A stretch of 61,302 nt of DNA from an uncultured Dechloromonas sp. (GTDB taxonomy: Bacteria; Pseudomonadota; Gammaproteobacteria; Burkholderiales; Rhodocyclaceae). Numbering within the stretch: the stretch's first letter is position 1; each line of letters opens with the position of its first letter. The DNA lies in contig NZ_CAMFKO010000025.1 of NCBI RefSeq assembly GCF_945957265.1, forward strand, positions 1 to 61,302. The letters run 5' to 3'. A program made the position numbers and the translations under genes. Positions 17,628 to 25,685 of the stretch are shown piece by piece. The notes under the pieces are model-generated. The model saw only the letters and a list, made by a program, of their open reading frames with translations. It was not told where the DNA came from and did no database searches.

Positions 17628-18589
17628 AACACCCGCACCTGACTGCCCTGCTCGCCGCCGGCTGGCTGGCCACCGCCCACGCCGAACCGCTGACCCTGAT
17701 CTTTGCCGGCGACATCATGCTCGCCGACGGCCCCGGCCGCGTCATCGCCGCCGGCGGCGATCCGCTCGCCCATGTCGCCCCCATCCTCGAGGCCGCCGAT
17801 TACCGCATCGGCAACCTCGAATGCGCGGTTGCCGACGGCGGACAGGCCCAGCCCTCGAAACTGTGGTCCTTCCGCGCCGCACCGCAAACCCTGAAAGTGC
17901 TCAAGGGCCGCTTCGACGCCGTCTCGCTCGCCAACAACCACTCCGGCGACTACGGCCAGGCCGCCTTCGTCGAAACCACGCAACACCTTGACGCCGCCGG
18001 CATCGCCCGCTTCGGCGGCGGCCGCGACCTGGACGAGGCCCACCGCCCGCTGTGGATCGAGAAAAAGGGCTTGAAGATCGCCGTGCTCGGCTACAACGAA
18101 TACAAGCCGCGCCGCTTCGAGGCCGGACCGCAAACCCCCGGCATCGCCTGGAGCGAGGACGAACAGGTGATCGCCGACATTCGCGCCGCCAAGGCCGCCG
18201 GCGCCGACCACGTGATCCCCTTCATGCACTGGGGCTGGGAAAGGAACACGCAGCCCGACGAGCGCCAGAAAAGCTTCGCCCGCCGGCTGATCGACGAAGG
18301 CGCCAGCCTGGTCGTCGGCAGCCACCCGCATGTCACCCAGGGCGCCGAGATCTACCGCGGCAAGCCCATCGTCTACAGTCTCGGCAACTTCGTCTTCGAC
18401 GGCTTCGACTACGAAAACGGCCGCCGGGGCTGGCTGCTACGCCTGCACATCGACCGCGAAGGCGTGCAGCACTGGGAAACCCTCGCCGCCCACATCGATG
18501 CCGACGGCACGCCCCACCCCGCCCCCGGCCTCGCCACGCCCTGCGGCAGCCGGGGTGAAACAGCAGTGGCGCAATGCATCAATCCTTAG
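17624..18589 (+). CDS. CapA-family metallophosphoesterase-like protein
   Basis: The 321-residue protein has a signal peptide and the CapA fold: LIFAGDIMLADG near residue 26, LANNHSGDYG near residue 105, and GSHPHVTQG near residue 228. The histidines and aspartates are those of a calcineurin-like metal site. CapA relatives take part in poly-gamma-glutamate capsule handling, but no capBC genes are here, so a cell-envelope phosphatase role is equally open. The start overlaps the preceding stop (ATGA). Confidence 0.8.
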   Translation: MKHPHLTALLAAGWLATAHAEPLTLIFAGDIMLADGPGRVIAAGGDPLAHVAPILEAADYRIGNLECAVADGGQAQPSKLWSFRAAPQTLKVLKGRFDAVSLANNHSGDYGQAAFVETTQHLDAAGIARFGGGRDLDEAHRPLWIEKKGLKIAVLGYNEYKPRRFEAGPQTPGIAWSEDEQVIADIRAAKAAGADHVIPFMHWGWERNTQPDERQKSFARRLIDEGASLVVGSHPHVTQGAEIYRGKPIVYSLGNFVFDGFDYENGRRGWLLRLHIDREGVQHWETLAAHIDADGTPHPAPGLATPCGSRGETAVAQCINP

Positions 18590-18597
18590 GAGCCCGC

Positions 18598-19047
18598 ATG
18601 GATACCCGCTACCTCGACGACCTGGCTCCCGGCCAGCGTTTCACCTCGCCCGGCCTGACGCTGACCGAAGCCGAGATCATCGACTTCGCCTGGCGCTACG
18701 ATCCGCAGGCATTCCATCTCGACGCCAATGCGGCGGCCGGTTCGCCGTACGGCGGGCTGGTCGCCAGCGGCTTCCAGAGCCTGGCCATCTGCTTCCGGCT
18801 GTTCATCCAGTCCGGCGTGCTGGCCGAGTCGAGCATGGGGTCGCCGGGGATCGACGAGTTGCGCTGGCTGGCGCCGGTCCGGCCGGGCGACACCCTGCAC
18901 AGCGAAATCGAGGTACTCGAAGTGCGCCCGTCAAGCTCGAAGCCGGATCGCGGCATCGCCCGCCTGAAATACCACGCGCTCAATCAGCGCGGCGAAACCG
19001 TACTCTCCTTCATCGTCAATCACTTGCTGCGCCGCAGGACGGGCTAA
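18598..19047 (+). CDS. MaoC-family dehydratase
   Basis: The 149-residue hot-dog-fold protein has the hydratase motif YDPQAFHLD near residue 32, with the catalytic Asp and His. It would hydrate an enoyl-CoA or act on a related thioester. The ATG has an AGGAG site; a start 24 bases upstream would overlap capA and is rejected. It closes the tightly spaced plus-strand run that begins with fbpC. The substrate is unknown. Confidence 0.85.
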   Translation: MDTRYLDDLAPGQRFTSPGLTLTEAEIIDFAWRYDPQAFHLDANAAAGSPYGGLVASGFQSLAICFRLFIQSGVLAESSMGSPGIDELRWLAPVRPGDTLHSEIEVLEVRPSSSKPDRGIARLKYHALNQRGETVLSFIVNHLLRRRTG

Positions 19048-19074
19048 GCGCCCCTCCCGCAGCCGGGCCGCCGT

Positions 19075-19353
19075 TCAGGCACTGGGCAGCTGCGTGAAAT
19101 CCGTGAAGTTGCCGCTGCCGATGGATACATTGATCCGTTCGACCCGGGCATGGGCGGGGCCGCGCTGCGCCCAGGCAAGCAGCTTGAGGACCGCCTCCTC
19201 CTCGCCGGCCAGCATGGCTTCGACATCGCCGCTGCCGAGATTGCGAACCCAGCCGTTGACACCCAGAAGGCGGGCCTGCTCGAGCATCGACCAGCGATAA
19301 CCGACACCTTGCACCCGTCCCTCGATGAGCAGATGACGCGCGATGTTCCCCAT
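19075..19353 (-). CDS. acyP: Acylphosphatase
   Basis: The 92-residue protein shows the family motif [11 protein letters not shown] with catalytic Arg20, and Asn38 in [13 protein letters not shown]. It hydrolyses acyl phosphates such as acetyl phosphate or 1,3-bisphosphoglycerate. The start MGNIARH was chosen for its strong AAGGAGG site. A perfect minus-strand TATAAT lies about 40 bases upstream (plus-strand 19394-19399) and may be its -10 box. Confidence 0.92.
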   Translation of the reverse strand: MGNIARHLLIEGRVQGVGYRWSMLEQARLLGVNGWVRNLGSGDVEAMLAGEEEAVLKLLAWAQRGPAHARVERINVSIGSGNFTDFTQLPSA

Positions 19354-19484
19354 GTCCTTCCCTCCTTTTGCCGCCAGATTCGCCAATGGAATCATTATAT
19401 TAGGGAATAACGAAACTGCGACAGATCAAGGATTGTCCAATAGACTACCGGAACAATGACTTCCTCGACACAAGTGCCACGCCC

Positions 19485-19958
19485 ATGAAAAAACTGCTTC
19501 CCATCCTGTTCGCCGCGTTCGTCAGCGCGCCGGCGGTCAGCCAGCCCACCAGCTACGACCGGCCGATCCACGATGCGGCGCGGACCGGTACCGGCGCCGA
19601 GGTCGGCAAGCTGCTCAAGGCCGACCCCAAGCAGCGCGACGTACGCACCGAACTCGGCTCGACGCCGCTGCACCTGGCGGCGATGAATCCGGACACCAGC
19701 GCGCTGAAGGTGCTGATCGCCGCCAAGGCCGATCCCAACGCCCGCGACAACGACGGCGCGACGCCGCTGCACATGGCGGCCTACGGCAGCCGCACGACGC
19801 ACACGCAACTGCTGCTCGAAGCCGGCGCCGATCCGCTGGCCAAGACGGACAACGGCCGCGATGCCGGCTCCATGGCGCGCAAGGTCAAGGCCGACGAGAC
19901 CGCCGGCATCATTTCCCTGTGGATACTGAAGGGCTGCAAGGCGGGCAAGCCATGCTGA
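19485..19958 (+). CDS. Secreted ankyrin-repeat protein
   Basis: The 157-residue protein starts with a signal peptide (about residues 1-19) and has about three ankyrin repeats (residues ~30-130), including STPLHLAAMNP and ATPLHMAAYGS. It ends with a pair of cysteines. A periplasmic protein-binding role is likely. Its stop overlaps the start of the DUF411-like gene by seven bases, which suggests joint expression. Confidence 0.82.
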   Translation: MKKLLPILFAAFVSAPAVSQPTSYDRPIHDAARTGTGAEVGKLLKADPKQRDVRTELGSTPLHLAAMNPDTSALKVLIAAKADPNARDNDGATPLHMAAYGSRTTHTQLLLEAGADPLAKTDNGRDAGSMARKVKADETAGIISLWILKGCKAGKPC

Positions 19959-20446
19959 AGCGCCTCGCCCTGCTCCTCGCGCTGCTATGCACCCAGGTCA
20001 CCGCCGCCCAGCCCCTGCCGGTCATCGAGGTCTACACGCCGACGGTCTGCCTGGCCTGCATCGAATGGGCCGAACACCTGCGCCAGAACGGCTTCACCGT
20101 GAAAGTGACGCAGACGGACGACATGGAGGCCGTCAAACGCCGCCTGAAAGTGCCGCGCGACCTGGAGGCCGTGCCGACCGGCACGGTCGCCGGCTATTTC
20201 ATCGAAGGCCATGTCCACGCCGACCAGATCAAGGAGCTGCTCGCCGAGAAGCCGAAGGCGCTGGGCCTGGCGGTTCCCGGTCTGCCGCTCGGCGCGCCCG
20301 GCCGCGAATTCTCCAGCCCGACCTGCGAAACGGCCTGCACCATGCTGGAAAAGGACAGCGCCGCCGCCCCCCGCGTACGGCGCGAGTTCTACGAAACCCT
20401 GCTGGTGAAAAAGGACGGCAAGACGTCGATCTACGCCCGGCACTGA
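19952..20446 (+). CDS. DUF411-like secreted protein
   Basis: The 164-residue product has a signal peptide (to about residue 19) followed by a DUF411 region: YTPTVCLACIEWAEHLRQNG, with a CxxC, and GTVAGYFIEGHVHADQI. DUF411 proteins are linked to metal, often copper, handling. The SCHT segment that usually precedes the GYxIEGH motif is replaced here by a sequence without Cys or His, and an extra Cys pair (PTCETACTM) appears near the C-terminus. The metal site may therefore differ from the family norm. Confidence 0.75.
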   Translation: MLKRLALLLALLCTQVTAAQPLPVIEVYTPTVCLACIEWAEHLRQNGFTVKVTQTDDMEAVKRRLKVPRDLEAVPTGTVAGYFIEGHVHADQIKELLAEKPKALGLAVPGLPLGAPGREFSSPTCETACTMLEKDSAAAPRVRREFYETLLVKKDGKTSIYARH

Positions 20447-20491
20447 ACCCGCTCCCCGGGAGGCCGCCTGGCCGGGCGCATGACGAAATGC

Positions 20492-20521
20492 TTTATCACC
20501 CCGGAAATTTCAGAGTAGAAT
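20492..20521 (+). promoter_or_regulatory. Candidate promoter for the cobalamin operon
   Basis: TTTATC and TAGAAT boxes lie 18 bases apart and end just before the riboswitch. The -10 box is good and the -35 box is weak. Confidence 0.35.
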
Positions 20522-20530
20522 CGCCGCAGT

Positions 20531-20715
20531 TTTAGGTGCCTGACCTCACCCTCGTGGGGCAGGTGAAACGGGAAGCCGGTGACCCTGCGCAAGCAGACAG
20601 TCCGGCGCAGCCCCCGCTGCTGTAGGCCTGACGATGCCACCCTACGCCACTGTGCACATCGCATGGGAAGGCCGGTGGAGAAGATTGAAGGCAAGCCAGA
20701 AGACCGGCCTGAAAC
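20531..20715 (+). ncRNA. Cobalamin riboswitch upstream of cbiM
   Basis: The region carries the conserved B12 elements in order: AGGTGCC, GGGAAGCCGGTG, GCAGCCCCCGCTGCTGTA, CCACTG, ATGGGAAGGCCGG, and the B12 box GCCAGAAGACCGGCC. It lies about 140 bases before cbiM. No T-run terminator follows. Instead TCCCGC (20802-20807) can pair with GCGGGA (20846-20851), just before the cbiM ATG, so translational control is likely. Confidence 0.92.
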
Positions 20716-20857
20716 CAGTGTCGTGCCATTTCTCCGGGGTAAAGGGAAAGGTTCTGTTGGCTTGCCGTTGCATATCCATTCCGGATGCACACCGCCCTCC
20801 GTCCCGCATCCGTCATATCCCCGTTGGCCTATTTCGATGTCTGCTGCGGGATGAATC

Positions 20858-21532
20858 ATGCACATCATGGAAGGTTTTTTGCCGGTCGAGCATGCCGTGG
20901 GCTGGAGCCTGGCGGCCGCGCCTTTCGTCGCCTACGGCATCCATTCGGTCAATCGCCGGCTGCGTGAGCACCCGGAACTGCGCATGCTGCTCGGCGTCGC
21001 CGCGGCCTTTTCCTTCATCCTTTCCGCCCTGAAGCTGCCGTCGCTGACCGGCAGTTCGTCGCACCCGACCGGCACCGGGCTGGGCGCCATCCTCTTCGGG
21101 CCGGCGGCGATGGCGCCGATCGGCTTCGTCGTCCTGCTCTTCCAGGCCCTGCTGCTGGCCCATGGCGGCCTGACCACGCTGGGCGCCAATCTCTTCTCGC
21201 TGGCCGTCGTCGGTCCCTTCGTCGCGGCCGGCGTCTTCCGGCTGACCACCGCCTGCCGCGCCTCCGCGAGCGTCGGCGTCTTTCTCGCCGCCTGCCTGGC
21301 CGACCTGGCGACCTACCTGACCACCGCCGGCCAGCTGGCTTTCGCCTTCCCCGACCCGGTCGGCGGTTTTGCCGCCGCCTTCGCCAAGTTTGCCGGCATT
21401 TTCGCACTCACCCAGATTCCCCTGGCGATCAGCGAAGGGTTGCTCACCGTGCTCATCTACAACGCCCTGCGCCGCTTCAATGCGCAGGAACTGCTGGTGC
21501 TGCGCCAGCCCCGCCGCGAGGCCGGGGCATGA
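20858..21532 (+). CDS. cbiM: Cobalt ECF transporter substrate-binding membrane protein CbiM
   Basis: The protein starts MHIMEGFLP, the exact N-terminal Co2+ site of CbiM, in which the N-terminal amine, His2 and Met residues bind metal. It is 224 residues with about six or seven membrane helices and a HPTGTGLG motif. CbiM captures Co(II) for uptake with CbiN, CbiQ and CbiO. It is the first gene after the B12 riboswitch and overlaps cbiN by four bases. Confidence 0.95.
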   Translation: MHIMEGFLPVEHAVGWSLAAAPFVAYGIHSVNRRLREHPELRMLLGVAAAFSFILSALKLPSLTGSSSHPTGTGLGAILFGPAAMAPIGFVVLLFQALLLAHGGLTTLGANLFSLAVVGPFVAAGVFRLTTACRASASVGVFLAACLADLATYLTTAGQLAFAFPDPVGGFAAAFAKFAGIFALTQIPLAISEGLLTVLIYNALRRFNAQELLVLRQPRREAGA

Positions 21533-21849
21533 AGCGGCGTACCGTCCTGTTGCTGCTGGCCGTCGCGCTGCTCACGGCGCTGCCCTTGTGGCTGGTGCAC
21601 AAACCCGCCCCGGGCGGCGAACTGTTCGGCGGCTCCGATGCTCAGGGGCAGCAGGCCATCGTCAAACTCGCCCCCGACTACCGGCCCTGGTTCGAATCCC
21701 TGCTGACGCCGCCGGGCAAGGAGATCGAGTCGCTGCTGTTCGCGCTGCAGGCGGCGCTGGGCGCCGGCATCATCGGCTACTGGCTGGGGGTGTCGGTGAC
21801 CCGCGAGAAGTTCCGGCGGGCCGCCGAAAAGGATCGCCATGCACCTTGA
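21529..21849 (+). CDS. cbiN: Cobalt transporter accessory protein CbiN
   Basis: The 106-residue protein has two membrane helices (about residues 5-22 and 70-90) with a periplasmic loop containing [12 protein letters not shown] and APDYRPW, typical of CbiN. It helps CbiM load cobalt. It overlaps cbiM by four bases and cbiQ by eleven. Confidence 0.92.
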   Translation: MKRRTVLLLLAVALLTALPLWLVHKPAPGGELFGGSDAQGQQAIVKLAPDYRPWFESLLTPPGKEIESLLFALQAALGAGIIGYWLGVSVTREKFRRAAEKDRHAP

Positions 21850-22579
21850 GCACGCCGCCTGCGTCAGCCGCTGGCGGCCGGTATCGCCGGCAGCCAAGGG
21901 GCTGTTCGCGCTGGCCGGGCTGATTGCCGCGTTTGCCGCACCGACGCCGGGCGGCGCGCTGGCGGTTGCCGGCCTGCTGGTTGCCGTGGCCTTCCTGGCC
22001 GCCGGCATCCCCGTCCCGACCTATCTGCGGGCGGCGGCGGCGCCCCTCGTCTTTCTCGCCCTGAGCAGCCTGTCGCTCGCCTTGTCGCTGGGCGGCGCCG
22101 AAGCCGGCGGGCTGGCCCTGGCCGGCGCCCCCGATGGCGGGGCGCAGCTCGGGCAGGTGGGCAGCCGCTCGCTGGCCGGGCTCGCCGCCCTGCTGCTGCT
22201 CGTGCTGACGACGCCGCTGCCCGACCTGATCGCCCTGCTCCGTCGCCTGAAAACCCCGGCGCTGCTGCTCGACCTGATGGTGCTCGGCTACCGCCTGCTG
22301 TCGGTTTTCTCGACCGCAGTGCATGACACCCTGACCGCGCAGACGGCGCGTCTCGGCTATGCCACGCGCCGCCGGGCCTGGCGTTCGCTGGCCGGGCTGG
22401 TCGCCAACCTGGCCGTCCAGGTCTGGCAGCGCGCCCAGGCGCTGCATGTCGCGGCGCAGGCCCGCAACAACGACGGGCCGCTGCGCTTCATGGCGCGAAC
22501 CTTTCCGCACGCCCGGCGCGACAGCCTGCTGGCGCTCGCCGCCGGGGCCTTGCTCATCGCGATAGGGCAACTGGCATGA
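21839..22579 (+). CDS. cbiQ: Cobalt ECF transporter transmembrane protein CbiQ
   Basis: The 246-residue membrane protein begins [17 protein letters not shown] and carries the EcfT coupling region with RLGYATRRRAWRSL near residue 170, whose arginines contact the ATPase. It links CbiMN to CbiO. Both ends overlap neighbouring genes. Confidence 0.9.
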   Translation: MHLEHAACVSRWRPVSPAAKGLFALAGLIAAFAAPTPGGALAVAGLLVAVAFLAAGIPVPTYLRAAAAPLVFLALSSLSLALSLGGAEAGGLALAGAPDGGAQLGQVGSRSLAGLAALLLLVLTTPLPDLIALLRRLKTPALLLDLMVLGYRLLSVFSTAVHDTLTAQTARLGYATRRRAWRSLAGLVANLAVQVWQRAQALHVAAQARNNDGPLRFMARTFPHARRDSLLALAAGALLIAIGQLA

Positions 22580-23454
22580 CGGCGGCGCGCGGCGACATCC
22601 TGCTCCAATTCGACCAGGTGGCCTATCGCTACGCCGACGGCAACCCCGGGCTGGACGGCTGCTCGCTGGCCATCCTGCGCGGCAGCCGCAATGCGCTGCT
22701 CGGCGCCAACGGATCGGGCAAGACGACCCTGTTCCAGCACGCCAACGGCTTGCTGCGGCCGTCCGCCGGGACGGTGCGCTACGCCGGACTGGCGGTCGAC
22801 TACGGACGCGCGGGATTGCGCGATTTGCGCAGTCGGGTCGGCATGCTCTTCCAGAACCCGGACCGCCAGCTGTTCTCGGCCAGCGTCGCCGAGGACGTTT
22901 CCTTCGGCCCGCTCAACCTCGGCCTCGACGACGCCACCGTGCGCCGGCGCGTCGCCGCTGCCCTGGCCGCCGTCGGGCTGGCCGACAGCGGCGAACGGCC
23001 GGTGCATCAGCTCAGCTTCGGGCAGAAAAAGCGCGTCTGCATCGCCGGCGTGCTGGCCATGCACCCCGAGCTGCTGGTGCTCGACGAACCCAAGGCCGGG
23101 CTCGACCCGGCCATGCAGGCCGACCTGCTGGCGATTCTCGACGACCTGCACGGGCAGGGCATGAGCATCCTGCTGTCCACGCACGATGTCGATTTCGCCT
23201 ACCGCTGGGCCGAGCATATTCACATCATGGCCGCCGGACGTTGCGTGGCGAGCTTTCCGGCCGGCGAACTGCCGCACCGGAGCGCCGAACTGGCCGCCGC
23301 CGGCTTGCCGCTGCCGGCCGTGATCCCGCTGCACGCCCGGCTCGCCGCGCAGGGCCTGGTCCCTGCCGAGCCGCCGCCCCGCTCCACCGATGCCCTGCTG
23401 GCGATGCTGCCCGGGGCGCTTCAACCCGAGGAAAACCCATGCACGATTGCCTGA
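22576..23454 (+). CDS. cbiO: Cobalt ECF transporter ATPase CbiO
   Basis: The 292-residue ATPase has Walker A GANGSGKTT, Q-loop FQNPDRQLFS, signature LSFGQKKR in the CbiO form, Walker B LLVLDEP and H-loop STHD. It drives cobalt uptake. The last ~60 residues extend past the nucleotide-binding core. It starts four bases before the cbiQ stop. Confidence 0.94.
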   Translation: MTAARGDILLQFDQVAYRYADGNPGLDGCSLAILRGSRNALLGANGSGKTTLFQHANGLLRPSAGTVRYAGLAVDYGRAGLRDLRSRVGMLFQNPDRQLFSASVAEDVSFGPLNLGLDDATVRRRVAAALAAVGLADSGERPVHQLSFGQKKRVCIAGVLAMHPELLVLDEPKAGLDPAMQADLLAILDDLHGQGMSILLSTHDVDFAYRWAEHIHIMAAGRCVASFPAGELPHRSAELAAAGLPLPAVIPLHARLAAQGLVPAEPPPRSTDALLAMLPGALQPEENPCTIA

Positions 23455-23489
23455 ACCACGCTGCCTCTTGCCGGAGCGCCATCCGATGA
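23439..23489 (+). CDS. Possible 16-residue coupling ORF between cbiO and cobM
   Basis: An ATG near the cbiO end opens a frame reading MHDCLNHAASCRSAIR that stops in an ATGA shared with the cobM start. It overlaps the cbiO end by 16 bases. It would let ribosomes run from cbiO to cobM, and has a Cys/His-rich start. It may be no more than a chance frame; no clear ribosome site was identified for it. Confidence 0.25.
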   Translation: MHDCLNHAASCRSAIR

Positions 23490-24271
23490 GCGGGAAAATC
23501 TGGTTTGTCGGCGCCGGCCCCGGCGACCCCGACCTGATCACCGTCAAGGGGCGCAAGCTGCTCGAGGAAGCCGGAGCGGTGCTCTTCGCCGGTTCGCTGG
23601 TCGACCAGGCGGCGACGCTGTTCGCGCCCGAGGGCTGCGAGATCCGCGACTCCAAGGACATGACGCTGGAAGAAATGACCGACTGGCTGATCGCCGCCGC
23701 CGAGAAACACGAAACGGTGGTCCGCCTGCAAACCGGCGACCCCGGCCTGTACGGCGCGCTGATCGAGATGACGCGGCCGCTGACCGCCGCCTGCATCGAA
23801 TGGGCGGTGGTGCCCGGCGTTTCCTCGGCCATGGCCTCGCTGGCCGCCGCCGGCGAAACGCTGACCCTGCCGGAAGTGACGCAGACGGTGATCCTCACCC
23901 GCGTCGCCGGCCGCACGCCGATGCCGCCGGGCGAGGAGCTGGAAGCCCTGGCCGCGCACAAGACGACGCTGTGCATCTACCTGTCGATCACCCTGCTGCA
24001 CAAGGTCCAGGAGGCGCTGCTCACCGCCGGCTGGAGCGAGGATGCGCCCATCCTCGTGGTGCAGAAGGCGAGCTGGCCGGGTGAGGAAAAAATCGTGCGC
24101 GGCACGATCAAGGACATCAAGCGGAAATGCCAGGACGAGAAGATCGCCAGCCAGGCCATGATCGTCGCCAGCCCAACCCTGGGCGCCGCCGACTGGCCCG
24201 ACCTGATCCGCTCCAAGCTCTACGACCCGAGCTTCGGGCACCGCTTCCGCAAGGCAAGCCCGAACACCTGA
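23486..24271 (+). CDS. cobM: Precorrin-4 / cobalt-precorrin-4 C11-methyltransferase
   Basis: The 261-residue SAM enzyme has the tetrapyrrole methylase motif VGAGPGDPDLITVKG near the start, RLQTGDPGLYGA near residue 80, and PGVSSAMASLAAAGETLTLPEVTQT as expected for CobM/CbiF. It adds the C11 methyl group. It starts 31 bases after cbiO. Confidence 0.93.
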   Translation: MSGKIWFVGAGPGDPDLITVKGRKLLEEAGAVLFAGSLVDQAATLFAPEGCEIRDSKDMTLEEMTDWLIAAAEKHETVVRLQTGDPGLYGALIEMTRPLTAACIEWAVVPGVSSAMASLAAAGETLTLPEVTQTVILTRVAGRTPMPPGEELEALAAHKTTLCIYLSITLLHKVQEALLTAGWSEDAPILVVQKASWPGEEKIVRGTIKDIKRKCQDEKIASQAMIVASPTLGAADWPDLIRSKLYDPSFGHRFRKASPNT

Positions 24272-24285
24272 CCCAGGAGACCACC

Positions 24286-24714
24286 ATGTCGCTCCGCCTT
24301 CCCTACTACGACCTGTCCGCCGAAGCGCTCCAGCACTTCCGCGCCATCGGCGCCTATCTGGAGAAAAGCACCCTCGGCAGCGAGCTGATCGAACTCGTCT
24401 ACCTGCGCATCTCGCAGATCAACGGTTGCGCCTTCTGCCTCAAGAAACACAGCAAGGCCCTGCGCGACAAGGGTTTCCCCCAGGACAAGCTGGACATGGT
24501 GGCCGGCTGGCACGCCAGCGACGCCTACAGCCCGCGCGAACGGGCTGCCCTGAACTGGGCCGAAGCGCTGACGGCGGTTTCCGGCACGCACGCTGCGGAT
24601 GCCGATTACGCGCCGCTCGCCGCACAGTTTTCGGCGCAGGAGATATCCGATCTCACCTTCGCCATCGCCAACATGAACGCACTCAATCGGCTGGCCATCG
24701 CCATGCGCCAGTAA
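24286..24714 (+). CDS. Carboxymuconolactone decarboxylase / AhpD-like protein
   Basis: The 142-residue protein has the AhpD-type redox motif NGCAFCLKKH with Cys48, Cys51 and His55, and an acidic residue at about 33-36. AhpD-like proteins reduce peroxidases or act as small thiol oxidoreductases. It sits between cobM and cbiX with 14- and 16-base gaps, so it is part of the B12 operon. It is not a known B12 enzyme; a redox-protective role for corrin intermediates is inference. Confidence 0.85.
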   Translation: MSLRLPYYDLSAEALQHFRAIGAYLEKSTLGSELIELVYLRISQINGCAFCLKKHSKALRDKGFPQDKLDMVAGWHASDAYSPRERAALNWAEALTAVSGTHAADADYAPLAAQFSAQEISDLTFAIANMNALNRLAIAMRQ

Positions 24715-24730
24715 TCCGGAAAACGACTCG

Positions 24731-25669
24731 ATGACAAACGACACCACCCTCCTGCTGATCGGCCACGGTTCGCGCGGCCGCGAAGGCAACAAGGAAACCA
24801 TCAACTTCGCCGCCCAGTGGCGCGAGCGCAACCCCGAATGGCGCATCGAGGTGTGCTTCATCGAGCACGCCGACGTGCTGCTCGACGAGGGGCTCGACCG
24901 CGCCGCGCGCGGCGCCCGGCGCGTGGTGGCGATCCCCTTCATCCTCAACGCCGCCGGCCACGTCAAGATGGAGCTGCCGCATGCGCTGGAGGAAGCGCGG
25001 GCGCGCCATCCCGAGGTCGAATTCGTGGTCACCCGCCACCTCGGCATGGGGCGCGAGATCTTTGCCGTGCTGCAGGGCCAGCTCGACCGCCTGATGAAGC
25101 AACTGGCCGTCCCCGACCCAATGACCACCGGCGTCATCCTGCTCGGGCGCGGCTCGTCGGATGCCGGCGCCAACGGCGAACTGGCCAAGATGGCACGCTG
25201 GATTTTCGAGGACAACGATCACGAGCTGGTCGACCTCGCCTTCACCGGCGTCACCTGGCCGCGCCTGGAAACCGTGGTCCAGCGCCAGGTCAGGCTGGGC
25301 ATGATGCAGATCGCCATCGTGCCGGTGTACCTGTTCACCGGCGTGCTCATCGAGCGCATCCAGGAGCAGGTCGCCCGCCTGCGGGCGCAGTACCCGCAGG
25401 TCGCCTTCGCGCTGGGCAGCCACTTCGGCTTCGACAAGGGCATCTTCGACCTGCTCGACGCAAAGGTCGGTGGCGAGCTCCCCGAAGGCGGCATGCTCGA
25501 ATGCGACGGCTGCAAGTACCGCGAGCTGGCCGAGGACGAACACCTGCACGACCACAGCCACACCGCCACCGGAGCTTGCGCGCACGCCCATGATCACCAT
25601 CAAGGACAGGATCACGGCCATGCGCACGCATCTACCCAAACCCACGGCTGCGCCCACAAACACGACTGA
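24731..25669 (+). CDS. cbiX: Sirohydrochlorin cobaltochelatase, long CbiX form
   Basis: The 312-residue protein has two CbiX-like halves: LLLIGHGSRGREGNKE at the N-terminus and VILLGRGSSDAGANGE near residue 137. It inserts Co(II) into sirohydrochlorin, which marks the early-cobalt route. The C-terminus carries M255-x2-C258-x2-C261, similar to the MxCxxC Fe-S motif known in long CbiX proteins, and a tail with 14 histidines in the last ~43 residues, likely a cobalt store. Confidence 0.93.
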   Translation: MTNDTTLLLIGHGSRGREGNKETINFAAQWRERNPEWRIEVCFIEHADVLLDEGLDRAARGARRVVAIPFILNAAGHVKMELPHALEEARARHPEVEFVVTRHLGMGREIFAVLQGQLDRLMKQLAVPDPMTTGVILLGRGSSDAGANGELAKMARWIFEDNDHELVDLAFTGVTWPRLETVVQRQVRLGMMQIAIVPVYLFTGVLIERIQEQVARLRAQYPQVAFALGSHFGFDKGIFDLLDAKVGGELPEGGMLECDGCKYRELAEDEHLHDHSHTATGACAHAHDHHQGQDHGHAHASTQTHGCAHKHD

Positions 25670-25685
25670 TCGCCAGGAGACGAGC

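Noticed and set aside
22357..23976. Minus-strand open frame of ~540 codons opposite cbiO and cobM
   Set aside because: Both genes below it are certain and the frame is a compositional shadow.
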